A DNA stretch of 64,000 bases, taken from positions 1 through 64,000 of the forward strand of contig CAYJGR010000002.1 in NCBI GenBank assembly GCA_964370005.1, read 5' to 3'. The first letter of the stretch is position 1, and every line of letters starts with the position of its first letter. A program made the position numbers and the translations under genes. Below are positions 41,304-49,800 of this stretch, piece after piece. The notes under the pieces were generated by a model that saw only the letters and a list, made by a program, of their open reading frames with translations, had not been told where the DNA came from and did not search any database. The stretch comes from Heteroruminococcus sp964370005 (lineage in GTDB: Bacteria > Bacillota > Clostridia > Oscillospirales > Ruminococcaceae).

Positions 41304-42887
41304 GTGCAAAAGAGAAATACCAAAAGCGAGGAAAAAAACACACTTTGCACCAAAATATGGCGACTGTATGAGCAGGGAAAAGCTCATCACAGTCGCCAAA
41401 ATTTATACGAAAAATCCGAGAGGTGTCACAGGTTTTACGCAGGGGAACAATGGTATGCACAGGGTGGCGGGCTTGAAGAGGAAGATTTGCCCTTTTATAA
41501 CTTCATAGAACCGGTTGTCAACTACAAGTCGGCCACCATCGCTATGAACGCCACCACGATACATTATGTCCCACATGCCACCGATAAGCGAGGGGAGAAT
41601 GTATGCCGTGTACTGGGGGACTATGCCGCCAGATGCTGGGAGTCACAGAAAATGGACACCCGCCTGTGGCAGGTCGTCAAGGAGGCCTGTGTCACGGGGC
41701 AAAGTTATCTCTACTTTTATGATGCAAATTTGAGCAGTCAACTTGTCGATGGTGTAAATATGTATCTGGCCGATGAGTGCCAGCCCGATTTGCAAAAACA
41801 GCGCTATATCATACTTGCCGAGCGGCAACCGCTGTCCACGGTGCAGGCCGAGGCACGCAAAAATGGTCTGTCAGAGCGGGAAATAGAGGAAATAACGGCC
41901 GATGACGAAACGACGACCCACGGCCATGAGATGGCACAAAAGACCGATGATGAGGGACGTTGCACCTGTCTTTTGTACATGTCAAAAACACCACAGGGCA
42001 TACAGTTTTGTCGTACCACAAAGAATGTAATCTACAGTGCCATGACCGTCATACCACATATGAAGTGCTATCCGATGGTGTCATTTGTATGGAAACCTCG
42101 CCGTCATACAGCACGGGGCATGGGAGAGGTGTGGCAACTCATACCCAATCAAATTGAGGCCAACAAGACACTGTTTAGGCGACTGCAATCGACCAAGGCG
42201 GCGGCCTTTCCAAAGCCTGTGTATGTCGAGGGGATGGTGGAAAATCCCGAAGACGTCACCACGGTGGGTTCACCTGTGAGGGTGCGAGAGGGTACGGTGC
42301 AGAAGGTGGATGAGGTGTTCTCGTATCTTGCGCCGGCCTCGATGTCGGGGGATGCAACACTTCTGCAAAATGAGCTGATAAGCCAAAGTAGGTCGCTTGC
42401 CTCGGCGGGTGATGCCGCCTTGGGTGAGATAAACCCCGAGCGGGCGACCGGTGCCGCCATAACGGCGGTAAGACAGGCACAGGCCGTACCACTCAATGAA
42501 CAGGCCTCGGCTTTTAGACAACTTGTGGAGGATGTTGCACTTGTGTGGTTTGACATGCTGTGTGCCTACTACCCTGTGGGGCTTACGGTCGAGGAACAAA
42601 AGCTGATAGGTAGCCGTCAAATGCTTTGTAAAATCGCCCCCACCGTCCGCATAGAGGTATCCCCCACCGATCCGTATAGTAAATATGCTCAAGAACAGGC
42701 CGTAGCTGAGGCACTGCGGGCGGGCTATATAACCTTTGAGGAATATGTGACACTACTTGACCCCAAGGCCAATTCTCCAAAGTCCAAGTTTGAGGAGGTA
42801 TTGCGGCGTAGGAAGGTTTCAAAGGAGCTCGGTGGGGAAATGGAGGTGAGATTGGATGGAGCAGAGCCAAAATACGAGCAAGTGTAA
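41304..42887 (+). CDS. Phage portal protein
   Basis: 527-residue protein with portal features: FYAGEQWYAQGG near the N terminus, FYNFIEPVVNYKSATIAMN, a clip/stem region around MGEVWQLIPNQIEANKTL and the GAAITAVRQAQAVPLNEQASAFRQ helix. It would form the dodecameric DNA gate of the capsid. The GTG start at 41304 has AGGAGAGGGG upstream. The length resembles podovirus/P22-like or Gram-positive short-tailed phage portals. Its end overlaps a small zinc-ribbon gene. Confidence 0.85.
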   Translation: MQKRNTKSEEKNTLCTKIWRLYEQGKAHHSRQNLYEKSERCHRFYAGEQWYAQGGGLEEEDLPFYNFIEPVVNYKSATIAMNATTIHYVPHATDKRGENVCRVLGDYAARCWESQKMDTRLWQVVKEACVTGQSYLYFYDANLSSQLVDGVNMYLADECQPDLQKQRYIILAERQPLSTVQAEARKNGLSEREIEEITADDETTTHGHEMAQKTDDEGRCTCLLYMSKTPQGIQFCRTTKNVIYSAMTVIPHMKCYPMVSFVWKPRRHTARGMGEVWQLIPNQIEANKTLFRRLQSTKAAAFPKPVYVEGMVENPEDVTTVGSPVRVREGTVQKVDEVFSYLAPASMSGDATLLQNELISQSRSLASAGDAALGEINPERATGAAITAVRQAQAVPLNEQASAFRQLVEDVALVWFDMLCAYYPVGLTVEEQKLIGSRQMLCKIAPTVRIEVSPTDPYSKYAQEQAVAEALRAGYITFEEYVTLLDPKANSPKSKFEEVLRRRKVSKELGGEMEVRLDGAEPKYEQV

Positions 42888-43032
42888 TTGCGGGGTGGAT
42901 TGGCAGGTTGTGAGCTGTGACCTGCGACAACGGGAAGGGCATACAGTGTATCTAATGGGATGTCGCTGCCCAAAGTGCGACCGACGGTGGCAATGGGAAC
43001 AGTACCAAGTGCAGGAAATTGATGCGCAATAA
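42856..43032 (+). CDS. 58-residue zinc-ribbon-like phage protein
   Basis: A short gene overlapping the portal gene end by 32 bases in another frame. It encodes MEQSQNTSKCNCGVDWQVVS at the start and CRCPKCDRRWQW later; CxC and CxCxxC pairs suggest a zinc ribbon. GGAGGTGAG (42842-42850) is correctly spaced before the ATG. I know no function; small zinc proteins are common in phage head modules. Confidence 0.65.
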   Translation: MEQSQNTSKCNCGVDWQVVSCDLRQREGHTVYLMGCRCPKCDRRWQWEQYQVQEIDAQ

Positions 43033-43100
43033 AAATATACGCCGATATCTGCCGTCCACACAATGGAATCTGCGGCAGTTTTGGAGAAAAGGAGCAAGGT

Positions 43101-43817
43101 ATGAAAAGAAGTTTTAATGCTGTAAACGCAGCACAGGCGCCGGTCGTGGAGGCGCATCTGTCGCATTTTGATCCGGCGAAGGGAACCGCCACCTCGGCTT
43201 ATGAGGGGTCGCGGGAGGGGGAGGTCGCCGACCCTCGCCAATCTGCGGCAAAATCCCCGGGAGCAAGTGCCAGTTTTGCAGGCCTGCGCAGAAGGGTACA
43301 ACAACTTGAACGTTTGTTGCGGGAACAGTGCGACGAGCAAAAGAGTTGGTTGTCCCTGTTGACACAGGAATGTGAACCGTGGCACTTGCACACCCCTCAA
43401 AGCGGACTGCGCGGGGAATATGCTCTACTACAAAACCCCAAGTACAAGCATCTACTGGAACAGGGACTGCGCTATCGTAGGCTTGCCTATGCACAGGTGT
43501 TGGCACAGGATTTACAGGAGATACAGCGGGCATTTCCCGAGCGCAATGTATTGTCGCTTGAGGAACTCGGGGAGGCGTTTTTTGCCCTGCGAGAAGTGGG
43601 CATAGAAGCGGTTACGGCCTGTGCCGCTGTGTGGCAGACCATGCAGGGGCATATGCAGAGCCCTGTGCCACAGATGGGGGCTATGCACCACACCGAACAG
43701 GGTATGAAGGAGTACTACACCCCGGGTGAAGTGGACAGACTCACCCAAAGACAGTTGATGGACCCAAGGGTTATGGCGGCGGTCGAGCATTCCATGACCA
43801 AATGGAAGAAAAAATAG
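43101..43817 (+). CDS. Probable capsid scaffold protein
   Basis: 238-residue, mostly helical and charged protein between portal and coat genes, the normal place of a scaffolding protein. An Ala/Ser-rich N terminus, a coiled-coil segment (LRRRVQQLERLLREQ, about 63-78) and the C-terminal YYTPGEVDRLTQRQLMDP resemble phage scaffold proteins. No prohead protease gene is present nearby, which fits scaffold-driven, P22-like assembly. GAGCAAGG-type ribosome site precedes the ATG. Confidence 0.65.
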   Translation: MKRSFNAVNAAQAPVVEAHLSHFDPAKGTATSAYEGSREGEVADPRQSAAKSPGASASFAGLRRRVQQLERLLREQCDEQKSWLSLLTQECEPWHLHTPQSGLRGEYALLQNPKYKHLLEQGLRYRRLAYAQVLAQDLQEIQRAFPERNVLSLEELGEAFFALREVGIEAVTACAAVWQTMQGHMQSPVPQMGAMHHTEQGMKEYYTPGEVDRLTQRQLMDPRVMAAVEHSMTKWKKK

Positions 43818-43853
43818 GGCGGCGATGCCCAAATATGAAAAGGAGTGATTTTT

Positions 43854-44684
43854 TTGGCATACGAGAATTTTAAGGCCAAGGTATGGAGCAGTAAAATCCA
43901 GCAGGAACTACCCAAACTCACCGTGTTTGAAGGGGACTGTGACTATCAATTTGAGGGGGATGTGAAAAAGGGGCACTCGGTCAAAATCATCGGTGTGGCA
44001 AGACCCACCATAGGCGACTACACAGGTCAGCCCATAGGCAACCCCGAGGTTATCCCCGATACTGCCATACTCATGCCTATCGATCAGGCCAAGTACTTCA
44101 ACTTTATGGTTGATGACTTGGACAAGGCACAGGCAATCGAGGGGCAATTTGCGGCACTGCTCGAGTCCTCCACCCGCGCCATGGCCGAGGAGCGTGACCG
44201 TTATATCGCCAAGATATGCGCAGAGGATACCGGCGTAACCAAGGAGAGCTATACAATCGACAGTAAGACCGCAGCCAAGCAAGCGGTGGATGGTGCACTG
44301 GTGCACTTGATGGATGAAGGGGTATCCATGAGCAGTCAGAATGTAACCATCTATCTTTCGCCCAAGGCATTTTTGCATTTTGCCGACTATGTGATGGATA
44401 CCCGAACCCAAAATGACACCGCCATGCAGACAGGTGTGCTCGGACGTTACATGGGCTGTAATGTAAAGATGTCAAATAATTTCTACAGCGATGGGTTTGA
44501 GGATTACCTGTTTGTCAAGACCGATAAGGCAGTGGCCTTTGCATCGGGTATAGACCAGGTTGAGGCCTATCGTCCCCAGACCCTGTTTTGTGATGCGGTC
44601 AGGGGTCTTAATACTTACGGTGGGCGGGTCATTCGCCCTAAGGAACTTTATATCATAAAGGCTTCGTATGAAGGCGGAGCATAA
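43854..44684 (+). CDS. Major capsid protein
   Basis: 276-residue coat protein, probably HK97-fold in the P22-like branch: ENFKAKVWSSKIQQELPK at the N terminus, then IPDTAILMPIDQAKYFNFMV and DLDKAQAIEGQF, stretches typical of short-tailed phage coats. The TTG start at 43854 follows AAAAGGAG by 8-9 bases; the leader GGAGTGATTTTTTTGGC is almost identical before the next gene. Intact and full length. Confidence 0.8.
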   Translation: MAYENFKAKVWSSKIQQELPKLTVFEGDCDYQFEGDVKKGHSVKIIGVARPTIGDYTGQPIGNPEVIPDTAILMPIDQAKYFNFMVDDLDKAQAIEGQFAALLESSTRAMAEERDRYIAKICAEDTGVTKESYTIDSKTAAKQAVDGALVHLMDEGVSMSSQNVTIYLSPKAFLHFADYVMDTRTQNDTAMQTGVLGRYMGCNVKMSNNFYSDGFEDYLFVKTDKAVAFASGIDQVEAYRPQTLFCDAVRGLNTYGGRVIRPKELYIIKASYEGGA

Positions 44685-44704
44685 AAAACAAAGGAGTGAT
44701 TTTT

Positions 44705-45067
44705 TTGGCCATTACAACAATTTCCCCACAGATAATAGATCGAAACAGCATAACCACATTTGATGAACTGACCTTTACATCGGTGGATAAGTCAACCGGT
44801 GTGGCAGTACCGATGCAGGACGATGCCCGTCTGCTGATCATATGCCAAAACAGTGGAAGCGTCGATGCCGACATTATGATTGTCAAGGGTGATGCCCTAC
44901 AGTCATCCAACGCGAATTTGAGCAAAACCGTAGGAAACGGTAAAATGGCGATTCTTACGGTCGAGAGCGGTCTGTTTGGCAATGTTACGGGTGAGCTACG
45001 TGGCAACCTGTATATAAAATCCGGTAGCTCGGATATTAAGATTGCCGCCACCGTATTACCCGAATAA
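44705..45067 (+). CDS. Putative capsid decoration protein
   Basis: 120-residue beta-rich protein immediately after the coat gene. Thr/Ser/Asp-rich with VESGLFGNVTGELRGNLYIK at the C-terminal part. Position and size suggest a head decoration protein, but I do not recognise the family. It uses a TTG start with the same AAAGGAGTGATTTTTTTGGC initiation region as the coat gene, so their expression is probably matched. A strong bidirectional terminator follows. Confidence 0.5.
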   Translation: MAITTISPQIIDRNSITTFDELTFTSVDKSTGVAVPMQDDARLLIICQNSGSVDADIMIVKGDALQSSNANLSKTVGNGKMAILTVESGLFGNVTGELRGNLYIKSGSSDIKIAATVLPE

Positions 45068-45070
45068 ATA

Positions 45071-45117
45071 AAAAATAGCTATCCCCTGCCAGAAGGTGGG
45101 GGATAGCTAAATTTTTT
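45071..45117. terminator. Bidirectional terminator inside the phage cluster
   Basis: TAGCTATCCCC (45076-45086) pairs with GGGGATAGCTA (45099-45109), flanked by AAAAA and TTTTTT. It ends the head operon and the convergent SpoIIQ-like gene. Confidence 0.9.
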
Positions 45118-45127
45118 ATCGCTATTT

Positions 45128-45886
45128 TTACACCTTGTCCATCCAAACAAGCGGATCAATATACTCGCCATCTTTGGTGACCGACAGGTGTATATGGCTA
45201 CCCATGGCTATCTCGCAGGGAATTTGTCCCACGCGTCCTACCACTTGGCCGGCACTGACGCGTTCACCCTTTGTGACCGATACATTCTCGGTAAGTCCGC
45301 AAATGGTACTGATAACGCCATCGCCGTGGTCAAGCTCTACACTCCAACCCCAAAGTGGGTCATTAGAGACCTCCAAGACCGTGCCGGTTTGTATGGCCAC
45401 AACATCCTCATTTTCGGCGGCCTTAAAGTCCACTCCGTCATGTGTGCGCCAGTCACCCAATGTTTCATTGCGCACAAGCTTTTTGTCGGAATAGACCGAT
45501 ATTACTTCACCTGCCACCGGCAAGACCGATTCCGATTTTAAGGGCGTTGGCGATATGACTGCTTGTTCGGATGAGGCGGAGGGCTGTGAAGATGGCTCGT
45601 CCCACGATGATGAGCTGGATGACTGTGATGATGACGATGAGGGTTTGGGCTGATCCTCCAGAGTGTCTCCTACGGGGGTTTGAGGGGTTTCCCATACTAT
45701 TTCCTCCTCGGTTTGAGTGTTGTCAAGCATCTGGGCATTTTGTTCCTGCAGGCCGACAAGGGTGCGATTTGCCGCCACCCAAGCGGTAGCCCCTGCACCC
45801 ACAATGCAGAGTGCCAGCACGACATAAAAACTTTTGCTCATCAAAAAATCTGAAAACTTTCGCTTACTGAAATTGTTTTTACTCAT
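45128..45886 (-). CDS. SpoIIQ-like M23 peptidase
   Basis: 252-residue membrane-anchored protein: one membrane segment (about 20-40), a Ser-rich linker with long Ser runs (82-107), then a LytM/M23 domain (about 120-250). Metal ligands H149, D153 (HDGVD) and H231, H233 (HIH) are all present, so it may be an active endopeptidase, as in clostridial SpoIIQ. SpoIIQ acts at the forespore membrane with SpoIIIAH during engulfment. No spoIID is adjacent. It interrupts the phage virion genes on the opposite strand. Confidence 0.75.
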   Translation of the reverse strand: MSKNNFSKRKFSDFLMSKSFYVVLALCIVGAGATAWVAANRTLVGLQEQNAQMLDNTQTEEEIVWETPQTPVGDTLEDQPKPSSSSSQSSSSSSWDEPSSQPSASSEQAVISPTPLKSESVLPVAGEVISVYSDKKLVRNETLGDWRTHDGVDFKAAENEDVVAIQTGTVLEVSNDPLWGWSVELDHGDGVISTICGLTENVSVTKGERVSAGQVVGRVGQIPCEIAMGSHIHLSVTKDGEYIDPLVWMDKV

Positions 45887-46077
45887 ATTGGTTGCTCCAT
45901 TCTGCCGCAAGCAACAGCACAAGTTGTGTGGGTCATAGGTTTTGCTGTGTTGCGGTTGCCACCTTTTGCGGCGGGCGGCCGGCCGATATAAATCACCTTC
46001 ATTTTCCAAAATGCAAACCGTGGCATGGAGGAAAATGTGCAAATAAGTTTGGGCAGCCCAGGGGGGTGCACCTGATG

Positions 46078-46470
46078 TTAGTTTGCACGAGGGAATTTGT
46101 GATTATGCAGTGGATCGGTTTTTTTGTGGCGGGAAAACAGCTCTCGAAGACCCATACAGAGCACAAGTCCTCCAAATATGCGGGAAATAAGCTCGGAGTT
46201 TAACATTCCGGCTGCCAAACTTCCCAAAATCGCACCCACGGTACCCGGGATAATCACAAATAGCGCCACCCGCCAATGAATAAGGCCGTGGCGATGGTGC
46301 AAAAAGAGTGCGATCCCCCCTGTGGGCAGGAAAAATAATAGGTTGATGCCGGCTGCCGTGAGCTGTGACACCCCTTGAAAAATGGTTAGGTATAACAGTA
46401 GGACACTGCCCCCACCAAGTCCCAACCCCCCTGCAAGGGCCGACAATGCGGCGGCGATAAAATCCCTCAC
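46078..46470 (-). CDS. Half-size TauE/SafE permease, second
   Basis: 130-residue membrane protein with about four hydrophobic segments and the AGGLGLGGGSVLLLYL motif, equal to one half of a TauE/SafE anion permease. The GTG start at 46470 overlaps the stop of the first half-size gene (GTGA), so the two are coupled and presumably form a heterodimer. TauE/SafE proteins export sulfite, sulfoacetate or related anions; the substrate here is unknown. It lies 191 bases upstream of the SpoIIQ-like gene. Confidence 0.8.
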   Translation of the reverse strand: MRDFIAAALSALAGGLGLGGGSVLLLYLTIFQGVSQLTAAGINLLFFLPTGGIALFLHHRHGLIHWRVALFVIIPGTVGAILGSLAAGMLNSELISRIFGGLVLCMGLRELFSRHKKTDPLHNHKFPRAN

Positions 46471-46853
46471 AATCCAAACAGGGATAAAACCCCGAGCTGA
46501 CGAAGTCCCGCATATATAAGAAACACCGCAAAAATGCGACGAAGAAGCATATTGTCCATGCGGGAGAGCAAAAGACCACCGGCCACTGCCCCCACAAGGC
46601 CACCTGCGAGATAGGGCAATACATCGGTGGGGGAGAGATGCCCACCCCCAAGATATAGCCACCCCGACAGGAGTGACAGTGGAAGTATGGCGGCCATACA
46701 GGTGGCGTGAAGGTGGGTTTGAGGAAGATGTGAGTGACGCAAAAGGGGTATGAGCAGCAGACCGCCGCCGGCACCCAAAAGTCCACAGACAAAACCTGCC
46801 GCACCGCCAACAATTATCACATATGCCGGGTGTAGACCTAAATGTTTTGACAA
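46467..46853 (-). CDS. Half-size TauE/SafE permease, first
   Basis: 128-residue membrane protein with about four hydrophobic segments and GFVCGLLGAGGGLLLIPLL, the TauE/SafE repeat motif. Together with the next gene it equals one full-length permease. The TTG start at 46853 has GGAGGG 7 bases upstream; the longer frame to 47030 overlaps the divergent phage gene and is rejected. Host-type gene in the middle of the phage cluster. Confidence 0.8.
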   Translation of the reverse strand: MSKHLGLHPAYVIIVGGAAGFVCGLLGAGGGLLLIPLLRHSHLPQTHLHATCMAAILPLSLLSGWLYLGGGHLSPTDVLPYLAGGLVGAVAGGLLLSRMDNMLLRRIFAVFLIYAGLRQLGVLSLFGL

Positions 46854-46937
46854 ACCTGTTCCCTCCGATATTCTTAAATTTACAAATATTTTGCCATAAA
46901 TCAGGGCGAATATGTTAAACCAAAAGGAGGAATTATT

Positions 46938-47294
46938 TTGACAGCACAGGAACTTTTGACCTCGGCCATAGCGCTGTTTTTTGAAAATGCAAACCGCTGG
47001 CAAAGCGATCCTGCCACAGCACTTGTACATATAAACATGGTGCTGGCCGAGACATTTACAATCAACAATCGACTTCGCCGCAAGGCAGGACTAAATGAGC
47101 TTGAAAACATACCAAAACTCACCCAGCTCACCGAGCAGGTGCCATATGAGGAAGAGCTTACACGGCAGGTACTGCCATATGGGCTTGCGGCCAAACTTTA
47201 TTTTGAGCAGGAGGACAATTCCCGTCTCACACTGTTTTTACAGGAATACAACAGCCGACTTAGCATATGCGACAGATGGGTGGTGAGTTTTTGA
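46938..47294 (+). CDS. Head-to-tail adaptor-like protein
   Basis: 118-residue helical protein (MTAQELLTSAIALFFENAN, ending with VLPYGLAAKLYFEQEDNSRLTLFLQEYNS-type helices). This pattern resembles short-tailed phage head-completion/adaptor proteins that bind under the portal. The TTG start at 46938 has AAAGGAGG 7 bases upstream. It resumes the plus-strand phage operon after the inserted host genes and overlaps the next gene. Confidence 0.6.
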   Translation: MTAQELLTSAIALFFENANRWQSDPATALVHINMVLAETFTINNRLRRKAGLNELENIPKLTQLTEQVPYEEELTRQVLPYGLAAKLYFEQEDNSRLTLFLQEYNSRLSICDRWVVSF

Positions 47295-49129
47295 GAGATT
47301 TTGTGGTCAGCGGAAAAAGCCCGCCGGTTTACACCTCGGTCTACAATCAGTTTTTGGGGGTGGATTTTTCCACCGACCCCATGCTTGTACACAAATCCCG
47401 CAGTCCCTATGCCCTCAACCTCATTTCGGACGAGGGGGGTATGCCCCAGCGCAGGGCGGGATGGCGCAGTTGGAAACAGGTGGAGGGCGCAGTCAACGGC
47501 CTTTACCACTGCGAATTTTTTGGAGAAAATCATCTGCTGTGTCATGCGGGTACTAAGATATGGCGATGGGATGAACAGGAGCCGACGCTGCTCTATTCGG
47601 GTGTGGCCGATATGTTCTCGACGGCATTTTATCTCATGGGCAATTTTTATATCCTCACAGGTCGTGAATATCTGCGTTATGACGGTCAGGTCATCACGCC
47701 GGTTATAGGATATATACCCACCATTGTAATAAACCGTACCCCTGAGGGTGGTGGCGATTTTGTCGAATCGCTCAATCTAATTTCCTCCAAGTGGCGGGAG
47801 GAATTTATAGGCAACGGCTCGGCCAAATCCTTTCAGCTGACCTATACAAACCTCGACAGCACCCCCGTGGAGTGCCAATTTTTTGAGGGCGGCATGTGGG
47901 TGGACAAGACAGAGGACACCCACTTCACGGTGGACAGAACAGCGGGTAGGGTGACATTCACGACCGCACCCCCCACCTCTACACTGCCCAATATAAAGCT
48001 GACCCCCAGCAAAACACGCCCGGAAAACGCCGCCAAAATAAACAGTGCGAGAAGTTGTGCTGTTTATAACGACGGCGTTGTATTTGTATGTGGGGCACAA
48101 AAAGGGGTGGATTACCACAGCCATTACGGTGACCCCACCTACTTCCCCGATACAAATTACGACCGAGTGGGCAGTGACGAGACTGACATCATGGGCTACT
48201 GCCATTTGGGGGAGTACCTTGGCATCATAAAGGAGAGTTCGGGGCAGGACAGCACAATATTTTTGCGCTGGGGTGAGCAGATGGACGGCCAGTGGACCTA
48301 CCTGCAAAAACAGGGAATTGTCGGGGTTGGAGCTATATCACGTCGTGTGGTGGGCGCACTGCTTGACGAACCGCTATTTTTATCGGGGCGTGGTGTGTTT
48401 GGCATCACCTCAAGCTCGGTCACCTATCAGCGCACGGTGCAAAACCGCAGTTATTTTTGTGACAGTCGTCTGCTTGCCGAACAAGGATTGGCCGAGGCCT
48501 GTGGTGTCGAGTGGAAAGGCTACTACCTTGTGGCGGTCGGGGGGCACTGCTATGTGCTGGATTCCCGCCGAAAGCATTATCCAAGCCGAAATGTCAGCGA
48601 TTTTGTGTATGAGTGTTTTTATTGGGAGAACATTCCGGCCAGATGTTTTCTCAACTTTGGTGACGAGCTGTTTTTTGGCACGGACGACGGGCGCATTTGT
48701 CGTTTTAACACCGATGTTGAGGGAATGCAGAAGTACAGGGATGAACAGTCCCCCATAACGGCAATTTGGAGCACCTGTATGGATGATGACGGACATCCCC
48801 AACATCTTAAATCCCTTGTGGGGCGGGGTTGTTCGGTGACACTCAAGCCCTTTACACGCAGTAGCGCCCAAATATGCCTGCGAACAGAGAGTGAACCGAC
48901 GCCCTGGCTTGCACAGAACTGTGCCGTCGATGTGTTTAACTGGGAAGAAATTGACTTCTCACGCATGAGCTTTGATGCAAACGAGGCGGCGCAGGATGTC
49001 GATGTGAGCACAAAGGTCAGACGATATCGACGCCTTCAATTCTTTATAAGAAGTGATGCTATAGATGAAGGGTTTGGGGTGTATCAAATAACAAAAACCT
49101 ACAGGGTGCAGGGGCTTACAAAGGCATAA
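47291..49129 (+). CDS. Phage nozzle/stabilisation-like protein
   Basis: 613-residue protein, the largest virion candidate in the cluster. Many beta-strand repeats with aromatic and glycine residues (GMPQRRAGWRSW, YHCEFFGENHLLCHAG, LGEYLGIIKESSGQDSTIF, FGDELFFGTDDGRICRF) suggest a beta-propeller like the P22 gp10/nozzle proteins that close the short tail tube. The start is uncertain: TTG 47291 overlaps the adaptor stop (TTGA) and has GGTGGTGAG upstream; ATG 47267 is an alternative. No tape measure gene follows. Confidence 0.55.
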   Translation: MRDFVVSGKSPPVYTSVYNQFLGVDFSTDPMLVHKSRSPYALNLISDEGGMPQRRAGWRSWKQVEGAVNGLYHCEFFGENHLLCHAGTKIWRWDEQEPTLLYSGVADMFSTAFYLMGNFYILTGREYLRYDGQVITPVIGYIPTIVINRTPEGGGDFVESLNLISSKWREEFIGNGSAKSFQLTYTNLDSTPVECQFFEGGMWVDKTEDTHFTVDRTAGRVTFTTAPPTSTLPNIKLTPSKTRPENAAKINSARSCAVYNDGVVFVCGAQKGVDYHSHYGDPTYFPDTNYDRVGSDETDIMGYCHLGEYLGIIKESSGQDSTIFLRWGEQMDGQWTYLQKQGIVGVGAISRRVVGALLDEPLFLSGRGVFGITSSSVTYQRTVQNRSYFCDSRLLAEQGLAEACGVEWKGYYLVAVGGHCYVLDSRRKHYPSRNVSDFVYECFYWENIPARCFLNFGDELFFGTDDGRICRFNTDVEGMQKYRDEQSPITAIWSTCMDDDGHPQHLKSLVGRGCSVTLKPFTRSSAQICLRTESEPTPWLAQNCAVDVFNWEEIDFSRMSFDANEAAQDVDVSTKVRRYRRLQFFIRSDAIDEGFGVYQITKTYRVQGLTKA

Positions 49130-49170
49130 TGTCTATCCTGCACTTGGGATAATACCACGGAGGTGAGAGT

Positions 49171-49800
49171 ATGAACGAGCTACAAACTGTCTTGACACAG
49201 CACAAAATTACACCTGAACAGATTGCACAATTTGGGGTGGTGGCCGCCGCAAATCCACTCGAGGGCACGGTGCAGGAGAATAAATCGGTGTTTGACCGTC
49301 TCATAAGCGAGGTGGTGGCGCCCAATTTTAATGCACTGATTGATGCGCTAATGCAGCAGGGGGGTGCCTCACAAATAGGTGCCTATCCTATAAACGGCAT
49401 CGAGGGCGAAACGGTGCAACAACTGTTGTTGGGACTTAGGCAGTACATAGACCACACGGTTATAGAAGGGGGAGGGGTAACACCTATAGAGCGTGCGACC
49501 TGGAGTGGAAAATCTCGAGTGATGACCCGACAGGTCAGCCTAGCCCCCGACAGCTGGACAGCGGGTGAGCAGTATCACGGCATACAAAGTTACAGCCAAG
49601 CCGCCTTTATTTTAGGACTTACCGAGCATATGCAGGTGAATATTGCCCCCGATGTTCAGCTACTGGGCAGTATGGACAATGCCGGTATACAGGCACTGCT
49701 TAGTGAAAACCGAATGGGACAAGCGGTATTTACAATATTGGGTGAAGTGCCGAGCATCGATCTTTCATTCCAGATCGATTTGGTGGAGGTGGACTTATGA
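49171..49800 (+). CDS. Phage tail-associated protein, unknown
   Basis: 209-residue protein I cannot assign. The first 75 residues are helical (MNELQTVLTQHKITPEQIAQ); the rest is beta-rich and ends in a hydrophobic strand (SIDLSFQIDLVEVDL). It has GAGGTGAG upstream and overlaps the glycine-rich adhesin gene by 4 bases (ATGA). A short-tail spike anchor or needle protein is plausible by position. Confidence 0.5.
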   Translation: MNELQTVLTQHKITPEQIAQFGVVAAANPLEGTVQENKSVFDRLISEVVAPNFNALIDALMQQGGASQIGAYPINGIEGETVQQLLLGLRQYIDHTVIEGGGVTPIERATWSGKSRVMTRQVSLAPDSWTAGEQYHGIQSYSQAAFILGLTEHMQVNIAPDVQLLGSMDNAGIQALLSENRMGQAVFTILGEVPSIDLSFQIDLVEVDL

